From: Candidatus Cloacimonadota bacterium
GTDB lineage: Bacteria; Cloacimonadota; Cloacimonadia; Cloacimonadales; Cloacimonadaceae
Direction: 5' to 3'
Assembly (NCBI GenBank): GCA_020532215.1
Contig: JAJBBF010000065.1
Coordinates: 1-37,553 of the forward strand
Length of the DNA: 37,553 bases
Shown: one piece after another, positions 32,110 to 37,553 of the stretch
How positions within the stretch are numbered: the stretch's first letter is position 1
Layout: each line of letters begins with the position of its first letter
Position numbers and translations under genes: made by a program
Notes under the pieces: generated by a model
Seen by the model: only the letters and a program-made list of their open reading frames with translations
The model's database searches: none
Told to the model about the DNA's origin: nothing

Positions 32110-33537
32110 ATGAACAGCAAGCCAATGCTTGGCAGATACTTGGCCGCCGCCCTGCTGATGGCGATTTGGGCCGGGCTGCTTTCCGCGCAGACACCTTTAT
32201 TCACTTTTAATGTCGACGATCTCGAGGGCACCGAGCGCAACACTATCTGGCTCTTCGATTTCGACAGCCCCTCTTTTCCCACCCATGACGGAAACTGGTA
32301 TTCCTTCGGCGATACCCCGATTTATCAAAGTTTTCCCTTCCTGCACTATTACGCCGAAGACCTGGTGCGCATGACCCTGCCCGGCAACCCGGAAGGAACT
32401 ACTCTGATCGGCTGCGTGCAGGAAAACGTCCCCTTCACGGGAGACCCCTCCCAGATTGGCATCTCTTTCTCAGCTTTCAACCTCACCGATCTTGAGCGGG
32501 TGAACCTGGTTAACCCCGGCGATCCCTGGCAGACGCCCGGCGAATCGGGTGATATCCGAACCTACGCAAATTCCAACGGTTACATCACCTTGGGCGGGGC
32601 CAACAAACTACGCATCACCAATATGCAATACGAGATCACCACCCCTTATCCCACCGGCCAAGAGATCCACGATTTCATCGAATCCCTGGCTTATCCCATA
32701 CCCTATACCTGGAATCCAACCGAAAGCATCGGGCCCGGCATCTTTTTCGGGCAGACCGGATCCGGCACCGGATTGGTGGATCCCGCTTTGAGCGACCCCG
32801 CCTGGGCAGCGTTATTCGAAGATGTTGGCTATGTTGTCACCATCGAGATGCGGAATATCGTTTCCCGCACCACCCAGAACTCCACCTACCACGATTTTGA
32901 CCTGCTGCTTTACGCCGATACCGAACCCAACGTTCCCGTGGTGCTGAGCAGCTTTACCGCCGGCCTCAACGCGGAAAACCTGGCTGTGCTGAACTGGAGC
33001 ACCGCCTCCGAAAGCGACCTGATCGGCTTCCGGGTCTTCGGTTCCCCCACGCAAGAGCTGGATTCCGCCTATAATCTCACCCCCGTGCTGATCCCCGCCC
33101 AAAACAGCAGCAGCGGCGCTGATTACAGCTTCACCGCTGCGGAATTCGACGCCCCCGGCACCTACTGGTTCTGGCTGGAAAGCATCGATATCTCCGGCAA
33201 CAGCGGCTTCTTTGGCCCAATTTCCGTGACCATAAATGACGCCCAAATCCCGCCCCTGCCGGACCGCAGCAGCCTCGGTAGCGCCTATCCCAATCCCTTT
33301 GTGGGCGGTGCCAGCGCGAATATCCTCGTGGAGATCAAAGCCGGCGACAGCGGCGAGCTTGGCATCTACAACCTGGCCGGCCAGCGCGTGGCCTCTTTCC
33401 CGGTGCAGCAGGGCGTTCAAACCATCTCCTGGGATGGCCTGGATCCCAGCGGCAAAGCCTGCGCCAGCGGCGTCTATTTCTACCGGCTTAACACTGGATC
33501 CCACCGCGAGACCAAAAAACTCATCCTCTTCAAATAA
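32110..33537 (+). CDS. secreted protein with a type IX-like C-terminal sorting domain
   Basis: A 475-aa exported protein: signal peptide to about residue 28 (LLSAQ), a beta-rich N-terminal domain of unknown fold, a fibronectin-III-like region (VPVVLSSFTAGLNAENLAVLNWSTASE) and a C-terminal domain of about 80 residues. That domain runs from AYPNPFVGG through GIYNLAGQRVASF and SWDGLDPSGK to GVYFYRL and TKKLILFK, the pattern of type IX secretion (Por) sorting or FlgD-like domains. It is probably displayed on or released from the cell surface. AAGGAG precedes the ATG. A strong terminator follows, so it is monocistronic. The function of the N-terminal domain is unknown. Confidence 0.8.
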   Translation: MNSKPMLGRYLAAALLMAIWAGLLSAQTPLFTFNVDDLEGTERNTIWLFDFDSPSFPTHDGNWYSFGDTPIYQSFPFLHYYAEDLVRMTLPGNPEGTTLIGCVQENVPFTGDPSQIGISFSAFNLTDLERVNLVNPGDPWQTPGESGDIRTYANSNGYITLGGANKLRITNMQYEITTPYPTGQEIHDFIESLAYPIPYTWNPTESIGPGIFFGQTGSGTGLVDPALSDPAWAALFEDVGYVVTIEMRNIVSRTTQNSTYHDFDLLLYADTEPNVPVVLSSFTAGLNAENLAVLNWSTASESDLIGFRVFGSPTQELDSAYNLTPVLIPAQNSSSGADYSFTAAEFDAPGTYWFWLESIDISGNSGFFGPISVTINDAQIPPLPDRSSLGSAYPNPFVGGASANILVEIKAGDSGELGIYNLAGQRVASFPVQQGVQTISWDGLDPSGKACASGVYFYRLNTGSHRETKKLILFK

Positions 33538-33561
33538 AGCCTGATCAATCAGGACAAGATA

Positions 33562-33588
33562 AAACCCGGTCCCTGCGGCCGGGTTTTT
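33562..33588 (+). terminator. rho-independent terminator after the sorting-domain protein
   Basis: AAACCCGG and CCGGGTTT form an 8-bp stem with a 9-nt loop, and the 3' arm runs into TTTTT. A small palindrome CCTGATCAATCAGG lies just before it. Confidence 0.88.
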
Positions 33589-33632
33589 CTTGTGTTTCAT
33601 GTTAAAATGAAGTGGGTGCGACTGTTGCCATC

Positions 33633-33903
33633 CCAGCGCAGGAGAATGCGTGAAAATTCATTTCTAAGTCCCGGAGGGACGGAATTTTAGATAGATACGG
33701 TGATTTCGAGATGTTTAATGTGAGTCCCTTGGGGACGACACATATGATACGTATCTCATTGTGGTTTATGTGAATATCAAGTTCCATAATGCCGTCCCTC
33801 CGGGACTCCGTGGGCATTTTGGGACTTCGGTTCTATCTGAAATTCCGTCCCCACGGGACTTTTTTACGGAATCCTCTCTTGCTTGTCACACAGCCTGCGC
33901 TGG
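33633..33903. mobile_element. MITE/REP-like element with nested inverted repeats
   Basis: Outer 10-bp perfect inverted repeats CCAGCGCAGG (33633-33642) and CCTGCGCTGG (33894-33903). Inner 30-bp arms 33666-33695 and 33832-33861 are inverted copies with only a few mismatches. Inside are four 13-nt palindromes of form GTCCCNNNGGGAC at 33668, 33724, 33794 and 33847. No ORF of note is present, so it is non-autonomous. No clear target-site duplication was seen. Confidence 0.7.
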
Positions 33904-33952
33904 AATTACAAAGACGGCATCCGCTTTCAACCACCATAAATCAACTTGAACC

Positions 33953-33985
33953 AAAAAAAAGCCCCTGCCAGAACGGGGCAGAGGC
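33953..33985 (-). terminator. rho-independent terminator of the small protein gene
   Basis: On the minus strand GCCTCTGCC and GGCAGGGGC form a 9-bp stem (one G-U) with a 7-nt loop, followed by eight T residues. Confidence 0.9.
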
Positions 33986-34010
33986 TTCCAATGCTAATGG
34001 ATCCTGCTTG

Positions 34011-34223
34011 TTAAGCTTTCTTCCAGTTGAATTCTTTTTCCAGGTAGAGGTAGAAATTATCGCGGTTGTGGGGTTTGTAGGCGTCTCCGGCTTTGTAGTC
34101 CTTGCATTTTTGCTTGATGTCGGCCAGGTTGGCGTCGGTTTTTTCACGGCCATAAACCTTGAGGATATGGGCCATCTCATGTTCCTGTTCGCAGGCTACG
34201 AGGTTAGCGTCTTGGTTTGCCAT
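34011..34223 (-). CDS. small conserved-looking protein of unknown function (70 aa)
   Basis: A 70-aa soluble, charged protein (MANQDANLVACEQEHEMAHI..., ending EKEFNWKKA) with no signal peptide. Two Cys (C11, C40) and two His (H15, H19) are present; ACEQEHEMAH could bind metal, but this is only a visual impression. AAGGAG precedes the ATG. It forms its own transcription unit between a good promoter and a strong terminator, implying substantial expression. No family was recognised. Confidence 0.75.
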   Translation of the reverse strand: MANQDANLVACEQEHEMAHILKVYGREKTDANLADIKQKCKDYKAGDAYKPHNRDNFYLYLEKEFNWKKA

Positions 34224-34256
34224 GTTTCACTCCTTGTTATTATATGGTTTGATAAT

Positions 34257-34285
34257 ATACTAATCCGCCTGGCGGGCGCCGGCAA
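34257..34285 (-). promoter_or_regulatory. promoter of the small protein gene
   Basis: On the minus strand TTGCCG (complement of 34280-34285), 17 bp, TAGTAT (complement of 34257-34262). The same -10 box occurs in the 3802 promoter. Confidence 0.6.
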
Positions 34286-34318
34286 CTTTTCCGGGCTTTT
34301 TTCAGCTCGGGCGAGGGC

Positions 34319-35190
34319 TCACTGCACCCGGCGGTATGTGGGATAGGCCAGATCGATATGCTCCTCGGCCCCGAAGCGGGTGAGGATCTTTTCCCAGATC
34401 TTCTCCGTGCCGCCCCTTCTTTTTCGGATCTCCGTAAGATGCCTTATCGTAAGCAATACCCCGCTGTCCTCCACGGAGGTATAGACAATGGGGGTTATGC
34501 TTTTGTAAAAGTCAGGAATTTTTTGGCGGAGGCGATGATCTCCTGCTCCGCTTCCTTGATCATGGGGCCGGAATACTCATCGATGATCTCCTGCAGTATG
34601 GCTTTGGCTTTTTGCCAATCGCTTTCGAAGGTGATCAGAACAGGGATCTCGTTCCAGATATATTTGAAGCCCATGTCGAAATTGCACAGGGCCTGCTCGA
34701 AAACCTTGAGGTTGGGGATGTGGATGATCCTGCCCGTGCTCTGGTCCGCCTGCACCCAGTTGCCTATCTCCAGGATGGAAAACTGGAACACCCGGATATC
34801 GATCACGTCTCCGGCGTGCTCACCAACCTGGATGCGGTTTCCCACCACGAACGGCTTTCTCCACAGGATAAAGATCCAGGCCACAAAATTAACCAGAGGG
34901 TCCCTCAGGGCGATGGCGATGCCGGCGCTCAGCAAGCCCAGGAAAGTCGCGGCGGATTCGAAAGCCTGAAACCAGATCCTACCCACCACCAGGATCCCCA
35001 GGGTCACCAACACATAACCGATCGTTTATTTGAGGTTGTAGCGCGTTTTGGGGTCTTCCACCCGCCGGTGCGTGATGCTCACCAGCAGCCAGTTGATCAG
35101 CCAGAACAGAACGATCACCGCCAGCGAGCTCAAGATCTTGCGGATCATGGGATCCTGGATGAAGGGGATAAGGTTGTACAGTTTTTCCAT
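34319..35190 (-). pseudogene. mechanosensitive channel of the MscS family, interrupted
   Basis: Read continuously, this encodes an MscS-type channel of about 290 aa: N-terminal helices from ATG 35190 (AGGA upstream), the pore-helix region SAATFLGLLSAGIAIALRDPLVNFVAW, the conserved beta domain (VGNRIQVGEHAGDVIDI) and a C-terminal YPTYRR. Two lesions break it. Codon 55 is TAA (35026-35028), after which the same frame continues as TIGYVLVTLG. Near 34501-34504 a run of four A residues precedes a one-base frameshift; beyond it the family C-terminus (VYTSVEDSGVLLTIRHL) is in another frame. It is most likely a pseudogene or carries sequence errors; recoding is a less likely alternative. The ORF track shows it as fragments 34495-35013 and the tail of 35026-36738. 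Confidence 0.8.
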
Positions 35191-35421
35191 ATCTCTTCCT
35201 GAAATGTTTTTGACTCTTAGCTTCCCACTTCTCACAGATATTATCCTTGTCAAGATTTCTCTCGCGGCCATCCTGTCCGCAGGCTTCAATTGCAGGCCGC
35301 AAGAGCCTTTGGTCCCACCCGGCGGCTTTATTTGCTTGACAGCAGCCCGCCGCGCCAATTTCTGGGTTAGTTTTACCCCCAGGCCAATGAAAATCCCGCT
35401 GGGGGGATAAAGGTGAAACCG

Positions 35422-37553
35422 ATGGAGATCAGCAAAACCTACGAAGCAGCACAGATCGAAGCCAAATGGTACCGGTTCTGGGAAGGAAAAGGCTATTTCA
35501 AGCCGGGCGGAGACGCGTCCAAACAGCCTTTCACCATCCTGATCCCGCCGCCCAACGTGACCGGAATCCTGCATATGGGCCACGTTCTCAACAACACCCT
35601 GCAGGACGTGGTGGTCCGCTATCACAGGATGTTGGGCGAACCCACGCTCTGGCTGCCAGGAGTCGATCACGCCGGCATCGCCACCCAAAACATGGTGGAA
35701 AAAGAACTGGCCAAGGAGGGGAGATCCCGCCACGACCTTGGCCGCGAGAAGCTGCTGGAACTCATCTGGGCCTGGAAACAGGACAAGGGCGACCGCATCA
35801 TCGACCAGCTCAAGCTGCTGGGCTCTTCCTGCGACTGGGACCGGCTGCGCTTCACCATGGACGAAATGCTCTCCCGCGCTGTGAAAGAGGTCTTTGTAAG
35901 CCTTTACGAAGACGGCCTGATCTACAAGGGAAAATACATCATCAACTGGTGCCCGCGCTGCGTTACGGCCCTGGCCAACGACGAGGTGGAACATTCCGAC
36001 GAAACCGGAAATCTTTGGTACATCCGTTATCCATACGCGGATGGCAGCGGCTACCTGGTGGTGGCAACCACCCGGCCGGAAACCATGCTGGGCGATACCG
36101 CCGTGGCCGTTAACCCCAAGGATGAACGCTTTCAAAGCCTGATCGGTAAAGAGATCCGGCTGCCGCTCACCGGCAGAACCATCCCCGTGGTACCGGATGA
36201 ATATGTGGACCTCGAATTCGGCACCGGCTGCGTGAAAGTGACCCCAGCCCACGATCCCAACGACTTCGAGATCGGCCGCCGCCACAACCTGCCCCAACTG
36301 CTGGTGATGGACGAGCACGGCATCATGAACGCCGCCGCCGGAGCCGATTTTGAGGGCCTGGACCGCTACGCCTGCCGCGCCAAAGTGGTGACCATGCTTT
36401 CGGAACAAGGCCTGGTGGAAAAGATCGAAAAACACGAGCACGCCGTGGGACACTGCTACCGCTGCGACACCGTGATCGAGCCCTACCTTTCCGACCAGTG
36501 GTTCGTGAAGATGAAGCCCCTGGCCACGCGCGCCATCGAGGTTGTGGAATCCGGCCTTGTGCGCTTCCAGCCGGAACGCTGGACCAAGGTTTACATGCAC
36601 TGGATGAACAACATCCGCGACTGGTGCATCAGCCGCCAGATCTGGTGGGGACACCGCATCCCGGCTTATTATTGCCTCGCCTGCGGCAAAATGACCGTCG
36701 CCAAGGAAAGCCCTGCCAGCTGTCCGGATTGCGGCCACACCAGCTTCCGCCAGGATGAGGATGTGCTGGACACCTGGTTTTCCAGCTGGCTTTGGCCCTT
36801 CTCAACCTTGGGCTGGCCGGACGAAACCGAAGACCTGAAGCGCTTCCTGCCCACGCAGGTGCTGATCACCGCTCCGGAGATCATCTACCTCTGGGTGGCC
36901 CGCATGATCATGAGCACCCTGCATTTCAAGGGCCTTATCCCCTTCGATACCGTTCTCCTGCACGGCACCGTGCGCGACGAGATCGGCCGCAAGATGAGCA
37001 AATCTTTGGGCAATTCGCCCGATCCCATCGATATCATCGCCAAGGTCGGCGCCGACGCCCTCCGCTTTTCCATGGTTTTCGGCACTCCCAAAGGCGCGGA
37101 TGTGATCTATACCGATGCCATTCTGGAAACCGGGCGCAACTTTGCCAACAAGATCTGGAACGCCTATCGCTTCATTATGCTGAACGTGGCCGAGGGCGAC
37201 AAACTGCCTTCCAGAGAGGATCTGCGCCTCGAACTGGCCGACCGCTGGATCTATTCCCGGCTCAACGAAACCGCCCGCGACGCCGCCGCGCACTATCAGA
37301 ACCTGCGGCTAAACGACGCCGGGCAGTGCGTCTTCCAGTTCATCTGGGACGAGTTTTGCTCCTGGTACATCGAGCTGGCCAAGGACCGCCTCAATTCCGA
37401 CGACCCCGCCGCGCGCGGAACCGCGCTCTACATTTTGCTGGACGTGATGCAGGCCGCCATGCGCCTTCTGCATCCCATCATGCCCTTCATCACGGAAGAG
37501 ATCTGGCAAAGCGTGAAAAGCGTCTTTCCCCAGCCGGAATCAGCGCTGATCGT
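35422..37553 (+). CDS. valS: valyl-tRNA synthetase (3' end beyond the window)
   Basis: Class I synthetase charging tRNA-Val. About 710 of roughly 880 residues are present, open to the window end (which is why the ORF track omits it). HMGH (51-54) is the HIGH motif and KMSKS lies at 524-528. The CP1 editing domain shows TTRPETMLGDTAVAV and VTPAHDPNDFEIG. Cys pairs NWCPRC, GHCYRC, CLAC and CPDC indicate zinc knuckles. The anticodon-binding domain begins after ETGRNFANKIWNAYRF. ATG 35422 follows AAGGTG at 7 nt. The 231-bp gap to the left, divergent from mscS, has TTGACA at 35336-35341 but only a poor -10 box. Confidence 0.97.
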   Translation, partial: MEISKTYEAAQIEAKWYRFWEGKGYFKPGGDASKQPFTILIPPPNVTGILHMGHVLNNTLQDVVVRYHRMLGEPTLWLPGVDHAGIATQNMVEKELAKEGRSRHDLGREKLLELIWAWKQDKGDRIIDQLKLLGSSCDWDRLRFTMDEMLSRAVKEVFVSLYEDGLIYKGKYIINWCPRCVTALANDEVEHSDETGNLWYIRYPYADGSGYLVVATTRPETMLGDTAVAVNPKDERFQSLIGKEIRLPLTGRTIPVVPDEYVDLEFGTGCVKVTPAHDPNDFEIGRRHNLPQLLVMDEHGIMNAAAGADFEGLDRYACRAKVVTMLSEQGLVEKIEKHEHAVGHCYRCDTVIEPYLSDQWFVKMKPLATRAIEVVESGLVRFQPERWTKVYMHWMNNIRDWCISRQIWWGHRIPAYYCLACGKMTVAKESPASCPDCGHTSFRQDEDVLDTWFSSWLWPFSTLGWPDETEDLKRFLPTQVLITAPEIIYLWVARMIMSTLHFKGLIPFDTVLLHGTVRDEIGRKMSKSLGNSPDPIDIIAKVGADALRFSMVFGTPKGADVIYTDAILETGRNFANKIWNAYRFIMLNVAEGDKLPSREDLRLELADRWIYSRLNETARDAAAHYQNLRLNDAGQCVFQFIWDEFCSWYIELAKDRLNSDDPAARGTALYILLDVMQAAMRLLHPIMPFITEEIWQSVKSVFPQPESALI

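Noticed and set aside
35026-36738. 570-aa minus-strand ORF opposite valS
   Set aside because: It is an antisense shadow produced by the GC-rich codon usage of valS. Only its last ~54 codons are real, being the N-terminus of mscS from ATG 35190.
1-37553. CRISPR arrays, tRNA/rRNA genes, insertion-sequence transposases, prophage genes
   Set aside because: Looked for by repeat spacing, tRNA-like T-arm motifs and product types; none was found.

Overview
The window looks like chromosomal DNA from a Gram-negative-type bacterium of the FCB superphylum, most likely a Cloacimonadota-like (candidate) lineage with fairly high GC content. This is inferred from an Omp85 barrel protein, many lipoproteins with lipoboxes, a DUF5723-like outer-membrane barrel, a type IX-like C-terminal sorting domain (PNPF...SGVYFYRL...TKKLILFK), and a complete bacterial fatty-acid gene set. 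No phage, transposase, CRISPR array, rRNA or tRNA gene was seen.

Layout. 321-3792: lepA (EF4) and an Omp85 protein. 3800-4600: two tiny paralogous acidic lipoproteins, each closed by an intrinsic terminator, the first behind a structured leader. 4600-6400: a palindrome-bearing gap, then a minus-strand pair (YiiX-like peptidase and DUF4878-like lipoprotein). 6389-7756: MFS transporter. 7956-14353: the classical rpmF-plsX-fabH-fabD-fabG-acpP-fabF-rnc cluster, with a 14-bp inverted repeat between acpP and fabF. 14433-15637: an 83-bp perfect hairpin, a very good sigma-54 promoter and an Elp3-like radical SAM gene. 15683-17392: a promoter-terminator unit (small RNA or attenuated leader) and a FetAB-like ABC transporter. 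17555-22352: a lipoprotein / outer-membrane barrel / VWA membrane protein operon. 22469-25551: an NTF2-like / SDR / phytoene-desaturase-like operon. 25693-28445 (minus): two lipoproteins, the larger carrying a possible clan CD (caspase/gingipain fold) His-Cys pair. 28712-31014 (minus): an orphan PhnE-type permease and pyrimidine-nucleoside phosphorylase. 31218-33537: an M14 carboxypeptidase with a predicted leaderless promoter and a secreted protein with a sorting domain. 33633-33903: a MITE/REP-like inverted-repeat element. 34011-35190 (minus): a small monocistronic protein and an mscS gene broken by a stop codon and a frameshift. 35422-end: valS, cut by the window edge.

Putative vegetative promoters are often TTGACA/TTGCCA with about 16 bp to the -10 box. 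Some sit so close to the start codon that leaderless mRNAs are predicted. The most interesting non-coding signals are the 15683-15787 transcription unit with the following switch-like hairpins, the 83-bp palindrome next to the sigma-54 promoter, and the four-palindrome MITE. The most interesting proteins are the clan CD-like lipoprotein and the NTF2/SDR/FAD operon. All functions are read from motifs and context only; no database search was possible.
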